Assembly: GCA_011109175.1 (NCBI GenBank)
Contig: RDEW01000024.1
Location: 663,035 to 727,034 of the forward strand
Direction: 5' to 3'
Length of the DNA: 64,000 nt
Source of the DNA: Dicyema japonicum
Taxonomy: Eukaryota; Dicyemida; Rhombozoa; Dicyemidae
Below are positions 44,942 through 56,297 of the stretch, in pieces. The first letter of the stretch is position 1. Each line of letters opens with the position of its first letter. The notes beneath the pieces were generated by a model, which did not search any database, was not told the origin of the DNA, and saw only the letters and a list, made by a program, of their open reading frames with translations. The position numbers were made by a program, and so were the translations under genes.

Positions 44942-45139
44942 TTAGTAATCTTTTACTCGAATTCCAACACGTGCTACATTCAAGGCAATCTGAAAGTCCG
45001 AATTGTAATGACTTTTAAGATATTGTCTTCTTATTGTGTTTTTAACTAACTCTTCGCATTCATGGACAAGAGAGGAATGACAGAAGATCCCCAAAGCTCT
45101 CCAATTTTTGGGTAGACTAGAGCCGAACGCATCTGACAC
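44942..45139 (-). pseudogene. unrecognised ORF repeated three times downstream of tRNA-Phe
   Basis: Encodes SSLVHECEELVKNTIRRQYL and KSHYNSDFQIALNVARVGIR before a stop. Related frames lie in the same position after the other two tRNA copies (about 53630-53790 and 55490-55650), differing in a few residues. It could be a shared exon of a duplicated gene. No family recognised. Confidence 0.3.
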
Positions 45140-45452
45140 TCCCTTCGTTCAAAATTTCAGGTTTTCGCCGACCCCCAAGTCCGTCACTTCGTCCAACTCC
45201 ATTACACGACAAGATGGAAGACATAAACTTTCATCCACCACAAAAGGGAAGTAGAAATCTCATGCAATATACGTACGACCACCTCAACCTCCACCAACTA
45301 ACCACTCGACTAACTGGACCTCTTGAAGTCTTCCACAGAATTACTAATAAAACCATAATTCACTGTAATTATGCAGAAAGCAATCAATAAAGCACAATAA
45401 TGACAATTTGTCAACAATCACACATTAATTTGATCGCCTATAAATGTCTCCA

Positions 45453-45969
45453 ATGAAGAGCTCAACGATGGAGGCTATTGAGGGTGACTGGATATCGCAC
45501 CGGGACGAGAACTACTCACTGGTATTCCAAAAAAGTGGGTCTTGAGTGTCTTTACTACAGATTACATCCACATCGTAGAAACTATGATGAACTCCCAGCC
45601 ACAAATCCTCGATATCAAGTATTCGGAGGGTAAATTTTACATCGACCACTATTCGATTCTCTTCAGTAAGCGGTCCGTGGTAACTCCCAATGGATCACAT
45701 CAGGAAGAGTTCTCGTCGACTAAATATCTGGTATAGTATATGCATATTATGGCTAACTCGGAATATTCCGATGGGGTTTTGGTCACTAATTTAAGGGCCA
45801 CTAACGATGAGGCCGTCATAAAGGAACTGCAAATTATCTACTCCCGGCTTGGCTCTGAGTTGGAAATTGTAATTTATTATTTTCATTTTAGAGGTATCAG
45901 TTTGAAGACCGATCCTATGGGAGTTTGTTTTTCACACAGGGGACACTCATAGATGAACAGTCCATTTAA
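45453..45969 (+). CDS. small lipid-binding-protein-like (FABP/calycin-like) gene
   Basis: From ATG 45453 (or 45468, MEAIEGDW), introns at 45535-45560 (26 nt), 45731-45751 (21 nt) and 45869-45891 (23 nt) give about 148 aa. The layout recalls cytosolic fatty-acid-binding proteins: an N-terminal EGDWISHRDENYSLVFQK (family GTWKLxxSENFD), alternating beta strands, GSHQEEFSS (family LGxEFxET), VIKELQIIYSRLGSELEI and a final strand-rich end (YQFEDRSYGSLFFTQGTLI). The acceptor of the middle intron reads TG instead of AG; a diverged copy at 56298 has AG one base earlier. The fold assignment is by pattern only. The next ORF starts overlapping this stop. Confidence 0.4.
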
Positions 45970-46175
45970 TGACTAACTTTCTGTTTTGGCCGTTAATTTT
46001 ACTATTTTTGATTGCGCTGTTGTTGGGTTTAACTACCGCATTGCTACCTTCCGAGGATTCCGTTTCGCTTTGTTCCTTCTCCAATTCCTACGATATGTCT
46101 CAGAGACGCCCAGTCTTTCTCTGTGGCCTTAAAATGATTTCTCTCTTACTTACTTCATTAGAAGGGTTTCAATAA
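45969..46175 (+). CDS. unrecognised short ORF with N-terminal hydrophobic segment
   Basis: ATG overlaps the stop of the preceding gene (TAATG). MTNFLFWPLILLFLIALLLG is a strong signal peptide or anchor, followed by a Ser-rich stretch with two Cys. The copy at about 56630 keeps the hydrophobic start but diverges after it, so purifying selection on the rest is not evident. Confidence 0.25.
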   Translation: MTNFLFWPLILLFLIALLLGLTTALLPSEDSVSLCSFSNSYDMSQRRPVFLCGLKMISLLLTSLEGFQ

Positions 46176-46483
46176 TGAGGGATATGGATGGTTACATGTG
46201 GTTTGGTCAGCAGTCTATAGCTATAATAGTAGGGAAATCAAGAGAGTGATTGACGAAATCTATTGATTGTAGATTTTTATGTACTAACTGAGTGATTCAA
46301 GACCGACAAAGTGGACGACGAGTCCGGCGGAGTCGAGAATCTTGTACTGATCTTTTAATCAGGCATGACATCGGCTCAAATTTTTTATGAACTTGGTAGA
46401 CTGACTGCCTCTAAGCTTTTCGTTGTAATTCAATAAAGAGATTTTCAATATGCGGGATCTTGTGTTTTGTCCAATGATCCTTA

Positions 46484-46811
46484 TTACAGTCTCCTGTACT
46501 GCGCATCACCATGTAGAATAAAAGAGTCCTTGGTGGAAGGTGACTCCATGGTGGTTGGTGTATTGTTAATCGGTATCATGTTTATGTTGAGTAGGATGAT
46601 TGGTTGAATATGAAAGTTAGTGTTGAAAGTGTCGTGAACGGTTTGGAGGGGTACATCCAGCCGTATTCGAGCAAGCCAGGGCGTTAACAGGTATCGAATG
46701 TCCTGCTTCAGTGGCAACTTGATAGTCTTGATGTCTGCAGCAAGGACAATGTCGTTGGCGAATGATATGAGAAGACAATCTTTTTTGGGTGGGATAGGCA
46801 ATTATGTACAT
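46484..46811 (-). mobile_element. LINE reverse-transcriptase palm fragment, copy 1
   Basis: LLISFANDIVLAADIKTIKL carries an ANDI variant of the YADD box (Asn for the first Asp), followed by a jockey-type thumb (ILLNINMIPINN, family IxINNxxI). Repeated at 57121-57490. Confidence 0.6.
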
Positions 46812-46830
46812 ATTTTTATTTATTTTTTAA

Positions 46831-48400
46831 TAACCCCGGGAACACAGAGAAAGAAAGACAAAAGATTCAAACAGTTAGGTGATCTCAGTCCTCGTAATCA
46901 ATTGTGCCATTCGACGTCTTTGATCTTCTATTGTCCCTACTACTTTCCGGAAGAGCTTTCTCTCGGTCTTGCAGAGGAAGCCGATTGGGGAGGGGAATTT
47001 CTTATCCAATCGGTTTTCTCTTGCCATGGAAAGGATCAGGCGAAGCGGGTTTCTATCTTCCTCGTTTGTGGCTAGTAGCTGTGGAGGTCTCGATGGCTTG
47101 CGGTCAGGTCACATCAAGATCTTACGGCGGGGACTACAGCAGAAGCTGGCCGCAACCTTGTCAAATCAATTACAAAACTGGTTATGCGTATTTTGAACGA
47201 AGATATTCCTCCTCACCCAAGGGAGATTTTTTTCAGTGCACATCTACTGGCCTTCAAAAAACCCGAAGGTGGGGTCCACCCCATCGCGGTCGGCATCTAT
47301 TTTAGAAGACAAACAGCGAAAATCGCATGCAGTATTGTCTGTCGAGAATATCTAAAGAATTTTGCCCCTCCAACTGGAGGTCGGTGCAAGGAACGGATGC
47401 GCAGTGCATGTTTTTTTGGACAGAAAGACAGCAAAGCCCACACATTGGGACCAAGCTGGACATCTGCAATGTTTTCAAGGGATCAAATTTTCGAAACTAC
47501 GAGCAAACGAGCTCCGGACTTATTCCACTTGTCTACCTCGCTTACGGAACCAATTCTTCACTGGTTTTCGGGGACAAGATTATCTGTTCGGAGACTGGAG
47601 TCTAACAAGGGGACCCACTTGGTCCACTTCTCTTTCACTCTAGCCATCAATGAAATTGTCCACTTTATCAAAACAGAAATAAACCTCCGGTATCTTGATT
47701 ACGCCACGATTGCATGGCCGCGGAGAAAAGTTTATGACGTTCGTTTCTATGCCGTGGCGACACTACGAAACCTCGGACTTGAGATAAATATAAAGAAATC
47801 GGAGTTAATAAGCATCACATACTTGGAGAGTGATTTTATCAACGTGTTCGAGTCTTTTAAGTCGGTCTACCTGGAATTACTGTCGTACCCAGGAAGCGGA
47901 CATACTTTCTTGGGTGCCCACTTGACGAAAAGGAACTGCAGAGCTATCAACTAAAAATAGAGGATGAACTCTCTAGAATCATGGAGAAATTCTCCTTACT
48001 CGATGCTCATACAGCGTTCTTCCTCTTGAAGAATAGCATCGGATTGCCCAAACCCCTGTACACTCTCAGATGTTCTCCCTGCTTCAAACATCGTGACATC
48101 CTCCTGTCACTAAATTGGACATTGATAAAATCAGCTGAATTGCTTCTAAACATCCACTTTGATGTGCCGAGTTGGAACCAATGCAAGATTCCTACACCCC
48201 TCGGAGGTACGGGTCTCAGGTCGGCGCTGGAGATCGCCTTTCCAGCATATGTGTCATCGCTCTCAAGTGGAAGTTTTTTGGTTCAAGATATCCTAATTTT
48301 TCTATTCGAACTTTCATGGGAAATCGTCTTCGACGAAGCTCGTCGAGAATGGTGTGAAACTGGTTTGATACGCTGAACGATCCTTCGAGGCAACGTGACT
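46831..48400 (+). mobile_element. RLE-type LINE reverse transcriptase, copy 2 (longest)
   Basis: Starts with the repeat signature TAACCCCGGGAACACAGAGA. Encodes CGGLDGLRSGHIKILRRG, then (shifted) NEDIPPHPREIFFSAHLLAF, KKPEGGVHPIAVGIYFRRQ (family RPIAVGN), LKLDICNVFKGS, FGDKIICSETGV-stop-QGDPLGPL, LAINEIVHFIKTEINLRYLDYAT and LGLEINIKKSEL. The catalytic YLDD is YLDY here, unlike copy 1. The thumb continues to LGGTGLRSALEIAFPAYVSS at about 48260. Clearly inactive. Confidence 0.82.
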
Positions 48401-48544
48401 GGGATGATCTACTCCAAGAATATCTTAGACGTGCTAAAGTCTTAGACCAACCAGCATCGTCTTGCATGCCTTGTGTCCGTCGCCAACCATGGGAACGGAA
48501 AGTGATCCCGACGAATTGGACACTTATTTTGTCATCGGTTTTCA

Positions 48545-49116
48545 TTTTTGTTTTTTTCGATCAGTGTCTCCATGGGCGTCGGTGATTTGATGTTTTCCCC
48601 TGTATACCATCTCTCGCTTAGTTTGAAGGCCCTTTGTTGGATTGCGGAGATTTCTGGATGTTCGTATAAGAGGCCAGTGGTCCCCATGAAGTACACGCAT
48701 ATGAAATGCATGGTTCGATGTACTGTGAGTAGAGCGTTTTAAGTATAGGGTGATGTCCAATTTTCCATAGACCTGCTAGGAATTTCAGAAGGTTGATTTT
48801 CTTCTCACATTTGTTCAGCACGTTAGTGACGTGTCTCGAAAAATTCATGTGCGTATCGAAAGTCAGACCCAATATTTTTTGCCATTTGCTGAACGGCAAT
48901 GCTCTTCCCTCCCGAGTAACATCTATTGTCCTGTTAGACAATCTTTTGTCCGAGGTATAGAGAGTTGTAACAGATTTTTTCGGTATTGATTGACATCCGA
49001 TTTTCATTAAACCACTCGAGTAGTCGATCCATGTGGTGTTGTATTCTTTCCTTCGCAATTTGATTGTTCTGATCCCATGAGGCTAAGACGATATCGTCTG
49101 CATAAGCCAGAAGCAA
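48545..49116 (-). mobile_element. jockey-like LINE palm and thumb fragment
   Basis: LLAYADDIVLASWDQNNQIA has an intact YADD; then LLEWFNENRMSINTEK and, in a shifted frame, LPFSKWQKILGLTFDTHMNF, KTLYSQYIEPCISYACTSWG. It abuts the end of the RLE-type LINE tail-to-tail. It is less degraded than the other jockey pieces and from a different subfamily. Confidence 0.8.
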
Positions 49117-49905
49117 TTAGTCTTCTCCAATCGGCGTCGGAATGTCAGCCGTAAATAAATTGAATAGGAATGGTGATAGCGGCAAAGTTAATAAATAATA
49201 TTTTATTTTTAAATAAAGTAAACTATTGGATAATATATTTATTTATTATAATGAAAAACTAAAAATAATATGAACTTAATTATTTAATCACCACCCTTTA
49301 AATAAAATAAAATCACCACCCTTTAATTTTGGTGAGAGCTACTTAATCTCTGGAGACGGCACTAATCTTTTATCTCTTCCACGTTTAGTCTCCTCTCCGA
49401 GGTCATACTCGACCTCGACACGTCAGTACGTCATCTGAGTAAATCAGAGAACCTTCATCCAAGCACAGTGATCCATGGGATGTTGTCCTGATGTCGATTC
49501 CGCTCAGCTATTCGTGTAGTTCCGACTTTTATTAATTTTCATTAGTGAGTTTTTTCTTTGAGCAGTTTTTGTTAATTTTTTAAATAAAAAAGCTGTTCTT
49601 AGATATGCCAAACCAAAACAAGAATGATTTTTGTCTATTTCTGGGGGTTTCTGTCCTCCTTACAGACCCGAAAGAATCCGGTTCCGCGAGTAGGGGATTA
49701 ACCATTGATCCAGAATGAAGGCCCATCATAAATATAGTTTTCCGTATATTGAATTGATTCTGTGGAGCGTAGTCTCTGGACATGTGCTTAACGTGATGTC
49801 TTGTGACTCACCCGAAAAGGTGTCACCCATTCCGAAAAGAAAAGAAAAGAGCCATCAACCTTTCCCCACCACTTGGAGGTTTCCGTAAGGATATCTTGCA
49901 GTAAT
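49085..49905. repeat. spacer of the segmental duplication (copy 2)
   Basis: Same content and order as 39801-40690, with small indels, including the doubled AAATCACCACCCTTTAA near 49290-49325. The start overlaps the 5' end of the YADD-bearing LINE (GTCTGCATAAGCCAGAAGCA), which is also present in truncated form in copy 1. Confidence 0.8.
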
Positions 49906-50454
49906 ATCTAGCATTGGTACAAGTTCGAGAAATTCTTCATAAATATAAAAATCTGAATCAGTCTCTAAGAAAGATTGATAATTGTGCAATTCCAACAACG
50001 TCGACTGTTTCATTGGTCGAAATTGAAAAATAGTAGAATTTTAACAATTTAGACTAATTGGTGCTTCAAGTTCAAACACATTTCATTATGTGTTCGGCAA
50101 CATGTTTCTATGCTGCTTTGGTAAGACCCACTTTAAACCTGAAATGCTATAGTTAATGAAATATCTTTAAAATAAATTGGCGTTATCAGGAAAATTAATT
50201 TTTGCTGTTTTTACAAGGCATTGGTTGATGAAATCTCCATCGCAATATGATTTTCATTTATTGCAAGCATTCTGCTGATTTCATAGCTTGCAGTAACTGA
50301 TGACTACTGATTATGATTTTTTGAAAGAAGAGTTGTAACGTTGTTAAATCTTTTTGAAAATCATTCAGTTTAAGGCAAGCATCGGACTTTTCTGGTTTAA
50401 TGTTTTTTAGGTTGTAGTAATATACTCTGTGGCACAATAGAGACCGAAAACATC
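49906..50454. other. no gene seen
   Basis: AT-rich, stop-rich. A Lys/Leu-rich open stretch on the - strand (50470-50258) may be transposase debris. Confidence 0.3.
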
Positions 50455-50720
50455 GACATAATTGAATCAAGATGGAGACTGTTTGGGCACGTGCTTAGAA
50501 TGGACATAAACGCCCCTGCAAATATAATAATTGTCAATTAGTTTAACAATGAGAACAAACAATCGTTCAGAAAAAGGCCTAGAGTCACCCTCTCTGTGGC
50601 TCTAAACAAGGATCTTAATGGAATTGGAAGAAACTTAGATCTGCAGTAACCTAGAGGATATACGGACAGATGCGCAAAGCAGAGGACGATGGAGAACGGA
50701 GGAGACAAGTCTTCCTTGGG
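50455..50720 (+). mobile_element. 3' fragment of the APE-type (RTE/Craft-like) LINE
   Basis: SRWRLFGHVLRMDINAPANI followed by RPRVTLSVALNKDL and RGYTDRCAKQRTM matches the tail of the element at 29985-32245 (SRWRLFGHVLRMDQVIPCNQ). 5' truncated. Confidence 0.65.
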
Positions 50721-50826
50721 TCTGTCTCTAGGCTATTTCTATATGAGTAACCTAAGTTACCACTAATAACGGAAAAGACCTAATCCAGGTAACCAGAACA
50801 CAGCCCGAACCCAAAAAGCTAATGAA

Positions 50827-50926
50827 GGATCAAGAAAAGACCATCTAGCAAAGATAATGCGATTATCAATTTCGTTGGATCAAGAAAAGACCATCTAGCA
50901 AAGATAATGCGATTATCAATTTCGTT
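50827..50926. repeat. 50-nt perfect tandem duplication
   Basis: GGATCAAGAAAAGACCATCT and the next 30 nt occur twice in succession (50827 and 50877), just upstream of the cathepsin paralogue. Confidence 0.9.
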
Positions 50927-51001
50927 TGGATAAACTCATAAAAAACAAAAATATATATTTTTTAAAATTATTTAAATAAAAAATAGACAGAATTAATTTA
51001 A

Positions 51002-51745
51002 ATGATCAACATAATTTTCCTTGTTATATTTTTGAATAACTTTAATTCATCCAAAATTCATTTCAAATACGAATCAATCAATTATTCACTTAAAGACGAT
51101 GAATATTATGAAATCCAATGGAATAATTTCATAGAAAAATATAGTTAAATTTATTTTTACTTATTTTAAGATAGATCCTATTCTGGCTTAGAACTACAGG
51201 TTAGAAAGGCTATTTTTACTGAAAACTTAATCTTCATTGACAACCACAATATACTTTTTAATCAAGGAAGATTTTTGTATGAATTGGGAATTAATCAGTT
51301 TGCTGACCTGGTTTAATTACAATATATTTTTGTAGACAAGAAGGGAATTTAGAAAACCAAACAAATTCAACTTTAATTCTTATTCTAATCAAACAAACAC
51401 AGATGAATTATTAGAAGATTATACTGTGTATGCAAATAAAACAAGATATCCCAAATCATTTAGTTGGGTAAAACGAAACTGTGTAACTGATATAAAAATG
51501 CAAGGAGGTTTTTGTGGGTCTTGCTATGCATTTGCAGCAGTTAACAATTGTTTAACACATTTAGTTGGCTACGTTGGAGTCACATTTTGCAATCAAACAC
51601 AATATTCTTATATCTATGAGTGAACAAAACATGGTAGATTGTGTATATGAACATGGATGCAGTGGTGAATTTCCTGATAATGTTTATGATTACATTACAA
51701 ATAACGGAGGAATTAATTCTGAAAAACGATATCCATATGTGGCTA
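51002..51745 (+). pseudogene. cathepsin-L-like protease, 3'-truncated paralogue
   Basis: Same exon and intron layout as 40771-41942 up to NGGINSEKRYPYVAK, including the catalytic GGFCGSCYAF and the 16-nt putative intron (51564-51579), with few substitutions. At 51746 the sequence changes abruptly to jockey-like LINE, removing the exons with the active-site His and Asn. The signal peptide and propeptide are intact, so a secreted propeptide-like product is conceivable but not shown. Confidence 0.85.
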
Positions 51746-52950
51746 AAAGTTTTTTACCACAGAAAAGAGACTGTTTCATTTTTCAACTATAAAATGGCAA
51801 ACTGGAATGACGATTCAAAATACATCTATCAAGCTCTAGTAAACTTTGACATGATATACAGCCGATTAACTTTATCTCACATTCAGATGTCAGTGAGGGT
51901 TTGAAAAGGATGAATTCTTCCCTCTCATGTGGGCCTGATTCTATCCCTGGTATCTTACTAAAACACCTTGGACCTATAGCGATTAATGCAATCAGTGATT
52001 TTCAACTATTTAATAAACATGAATACAATTCCAACTCTCTGGAAACTGTCCTATATACGCCCGATCCTTAAGCCTAAGGAAATCCTGCATCATTTGGACG
52101 AATCTCTTTACTATGCACTCAAAGTTATTGGAAAAATTGATTCTTAATCTTGTAACCCCGTCCCTTCCTTTTTCGTCCTCACAACATGGATTCAGAAGGG
52201 GTCATTCAACTTCTACCCACCTAACTTCTCTCAACCAATTTATCATTGAAGGCTTTAACACAAATCCTCGTCAACTCAAAACAGTCGTTTGCTCGATCGA
52301 TTTGCAAAAGGCCTTCGGCTCTGTCTCAAGGATTATCCTAACACGGAAATTGTTTGCACTCCCGTCAACCCTAATATAAACTGACAGTGGATTTTATCAA
52401 CCAGACAAAAATATTTCTCACGAAAAAACTGAAAATCTTGGGGATCACCTTCGACACACATATGTCCTTTTCATCTCACGTCGATGATGTCTCTGGAAGC
52501 AGCTCAAGAAAGCTAGGATAATCAAAACTTTTTTCGGTGACATTAAAACCCCTTTCCCAGGTTTGAAATTGTTGCACTAACAATTCAATGACCCATTTGT
52601 TAGCTTGCCTTTACGTCATGGGGGATCAATCTGTCCTGGACGAACAGACTAAAAATCCGGGACATTCAGGCCTTAACAGCTACTATTATTAGTAATCTCG
52701 GGAAACTTGAAAAATTAATACCCTCATCACTTGAAGACCTTATCCTACAAAATAGAAAGGGATTTGCTACCCTGTGCAAGCAGTGCAACTCTCAACAATA
52801 TACAGCCACGACGTGTCTTATGAGAAGGGAATAGATCACCCCCTCCAATTCCTATTTCCAAAATCACCCGCCCACAGAGAAGTTGTATTGGTTCCCAGAA
52901 GGCGCACGAGGAGAAAATGAGAATTCTGATTGAGGCCTTCGAGATCACTT
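51746..52950 (+). mobile_element. jockey-like LINE, copy B
   Basis: Joins the truncated cathepsin exon at TTTTTTACCACAGAAAAGAG, the same LINE position as 43054 in copy A. Contains HGFRRGHSTSTHLTSLNQF, TVVCSIDLQKAFGSVS (Gly replacing the usual Asp), the same missing palm, and ends after AAAATGAGAATTCTGATTGA. Confidence 0.8.
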
Positions 52951-53017
52951 AATTTAGTAATTAAATCAACTATTGGTGTTTTTGGGTTAATAATAATAAA
53001 TTTAAAAAAATAACAAA

Positions 53018-53165
53018 ATGAGCTATCGAAATAAGTCTCGGAGACATCAGTCTCACGTAGATCCTTGGTGACCTTTTGGATCACTGAGCCTATCTAACGG
53101 ACTAGAAGTTCGCTTGTGAGCCAAGGATTCGTGACGTCACAACAGTAAATGACACAAACAAATGA
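53018..53165 (-). repeat. 150-nt SINE-like repeat copy
   Basis: Near-identical to 44339-44490. Confidence 0.65.
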
Positions 53166-53394
53166 TCCTCAAACACTAATTGAGACAACTTTCTTCTCTT
53201 CTGTGCCTCAGTACGTCTGGAAGCATGTCCTGGGTTCGAAACTGAGGCGGCCAAAATTTTCTGGGAGTACGTATCAACACTCGTAGCGTCCTAGTGCTGG
53301 TTCGATCAGAAGCAAATAAATTTATAACCTTAGAAATAAATTAACTACCATCAAATGTCAAAAAAGGATAATTTGGAAAAAAAAGTAAATAAAA

Positions 53395-53466
53395 TGCCCG
53401 AGGTAGGAGTTGAACCAACGACCTTTAGATCTTCAGTCTAACGCTCTTCCGCTGAGCTACTCGGGC
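53395..53466 (-). tRNA. trnF: tRNA-Phe (GAA), copy 2
   Basis: Identical over all 72 nt to copy 1, with the same downstream T-run. Flanks differ from copy 1 by substitutions and small indels. Confidence 0.95.
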
Positions 53467-53905
53467 ATTCTTATCTATATCTTAGTGAATTATCATGTCG
53501 TTCTAGAGGTACTTGTCTCTGCGACTGCGATCGTAGGAATATACTTCAATACAGGCACCTCCACTATTATCTCACCGTTGGAATATCGGTGGAGTGAATA
53601 GGTTTATTGTTAACTCCCGACCTTAGTAATCTTTTACTCGAATTCCAACACGTTCTACATTCAAGGCAAATTGAAAGTCCGAATTGTAATGACATTTATG
53701 ATATTGTTTTCTTATTGTGTTTCTTACTAACTCTTAGCATTCATGAACAAGAGAGGATTGTCACAAGATTGGAAGTTGTCTCACAATTCAAAGTCGTCTG
53801 TGCATAGCATTATGGAATACTTTTATTTCGGGGTCAATATCTGACTAAAGTCTTCTCACTGTTTAAACCTGAGATGACACTTGTAAGCACGTGCTTTGCA
53901 ATCTT

Positions 53906-54790
53906 NACTGTCCTATATACGCCCAATCCTTAAGCCTAAGGAAATCCTGCATCATTTGGACGAATCTCTTTACTATGCACTCAAGTTATTGGAAAAATTG
54001 ATTCTTAATCTTGTAACCCCGTCCCTTCCTTTTTCGTCCTTACAACATGGATTCAGAAGGGGTCATTAGACTTCTACCCACCTAACTTCTCTCAACCAAT
54101 TTATCATTGAAGGCTTTAACACAAATCCTCGTCACCTCAAAACAGTCGTTTGCTCGATCGATTTACAAAAGGCCTTCGGCTCTGTCTCAAGGATTATCCT
54201 AACCCGGAAATTGTTTGCCTTCCCCGTCAACCCTAATATAAACTGACAGTGGATTTTATCAACCAGACAAAAATATTTTTCACGAAGAAACTGAAATTCT
54301 TGGGGATCATCTTCGACACACATATGTCCTTTTCATTTCAAGCCGACGATGTCTCTGGAAGCAGCTCAAGAAAGCTAGGGATAATCAAAACTTTTTTCGG
54401 TGACATTAAAACCCTTTCCCAGCTTTGAAATTGTTGCACAAACAATTCATTGACCCATCTGTTAGCTATGCCTGTACGTCATGGGGGATCAATCTGTCCT
54501 GGACGAACAGACAAAGAATCCGGGTCATTCAGGCCTTAACAGCCACTACTATTAGTAATCTCGGGAAACTAGAAAAATTAATACCCTCATCACTTGAAGA
54601 CCTTAACCCTACAAAATAGAAAGGGAATTGCTACCCTGTGCAAGCAGTGCAACTCTCAACAATATACAGCCACGACGTGTCTTATGAGAAGGGTATACAT
54701 CACCCCTCTCCATTCCTGTTTCCAAAACCACCCCGCCCACAGAGAAGTTGTGTTGGATCCTAAAAGGCGCACGAGGAGAAAATGAGAATT
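53906..54790 (+). mobile_element. jockey-like LINE, copy C
   Basis: Begins right after an undetermined base (53906) with the same sequence that follows 43350 in copy A, and runs to the same 3' end. Deleted palm as in A and B. The N and abrupt start indicate an assembly junction. Confidence 0.8.
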
Positions 54791-54892
54791 CTGATTGAGG
54801 TCTTCGAGATCACTTAATTTAGTAATTAATTCAACTATTGGTGTTTTTGGGTTAATTATAATAAATTTAAAAAAATAACAAAATGAGCTATC

Positions 54893-55035
54893 GAGATAAG
54901 TCTCGGAGACATCAAGTCTCACGTAGATCCTTGGTGACCTTTTGGATCACTGAGCCTATCCAACGGACTAGATAGTTCGCTTGTGAGCCAAGGATTCGTG
55001 ACGTCACAACAGTAAATGAAACAAACAAATGATCC
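54893..55035 (-). repeat. 150-nt SINE-like repeat copy
   Basis: Near-identical to 44339-44490 and in the same position between LINE and tRNA. Confidence 0.65.
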
Positions 55036-55256
55036 TCAAACAGTAATTGAGACAACTTTCTTCTCTTCTGATCCTCAGTATGTCTGGTAGCGTGACCTGG
55101 GTTCGAGACTGAGGCGACCAAAATTTTCTGGGAGTACGTATCAACACTCGTAGCGTCTAGTCCTGGTTCCGATCAGAAGCAAATAAATATATAACCTTAG
55201 AAATAAATTAACTACTATCAAATGTCAAAAAAGGATAATTTGGAAAAAAAATAAAA

Positions 55257-55328
55257 TGCCCGAGGTAGGAGTTGAACCAACGACCTTTAGATCTTCAGTC
55301 TAACGCTCTTCCGCTGAGCTACTCGGGC
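55257..55328 (-). tRNA. trnF: tRNA-Phe (GAA), copy 3
   Basis: Identical to copies 1 and 2. The 3' flank is shorter (8 nt deleted) but still gives TTTTATTTTTTTT on the coding strand. Confidence 0.95.
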
Positions 55329-55779
55329 ATTTTTACCTATATCTTAGTGAATTATCATTTCGTTCTAGAGGTACTTGTCTCTGCGACTGCGCTCATAGGA
55401 ATATACTTCAATACAGGCACCTCCACTATTATCTCACTGTTGGAATATCAGTGGAGTGAATAGGTTTATTGTTAACTCCCGACCTTAGTAAACTTTTACT
55501 CGAATTCCAACTCGTTCTACATTCAAGGCAAATTGAAAGTCCGAATTGTAATGAGTTTTAAGATATTGTCTTCTTATTGTGTTTCTTACTAACTCTTCGC
55601 ATTCATGGACTAGAGAGGATTGCCACAAGATTGGAAGTTGTCTCACAATTCAAAGTCGTCGGTGCATAGCATTCATGGAATACTTCTTATTTCGGGGGTC
55701 AATATCCTGACTAAAGTCTTCTCATGTTTAAACCTGAGATGACACTTGTAAGCACGTGCTTTGCAATCTTAAAACTGAG

Positions 55780-56297
55780 ATAGAATAGGACGGACTTTTC
55801 AAAGCGAAATTCGAACTGATTCCGGCTTAGAAAGTTTGTTGACTCAACCCAGTCGAAGGTCTCTTAGATAATTCGCTCCTTTGAATCTATTGGGCTTAAA
55901 GGTCGGTAGCTAGAAGGGTCCTTCTTTGGTATCCATGGTTTAGGAACCATTATGACTATAGAAAACTTCCTGTTCTGCCGGATATATTTGAGTCTTGACT
56001 AACGTCGAAAAGTCTCTTAGGACCTCGATTATAGATCTCTCTTTATGAAGTTAATGACAAAGACAGAACGTTGGTTGTATTTTTTCCAGCACTTATAAAG
56101 ATAAGGGATATGAAAGTCCTATACTGACTCACTTCCAAGACATCATCAGTTCTCTCTCCTTTCAGATTAATATTCAGCTTTTGCGGCATATGATGACTTT
56201 CTATTTCTTCCAAAATAACTGGGTGTTCCACAAAAAGTCATTCGTCTTGGGGAGAATAAAACACTCCAAACACTCCAAAGACTGAAACACTCCAAAT
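55780..56297. other. unique insert between duplicated blocks, no gene seen
   Basis: Sequence without counterpart in the first unit. A 62-codon frame on the - strand (56231-56043) is LINE-thumb-like (NINLKGERTDDVLEVSQYR) but too short to assign. Confidence 0.3.

Noticed and set aside
53410-53470. Open frames starting MNQRPLDLQSNALPLSYSG over the tRNA copies
   Set aside because: This is the familiar translation of a reverse-strand tRNA gene; the cloverleaf and anticodon explain the sequence.
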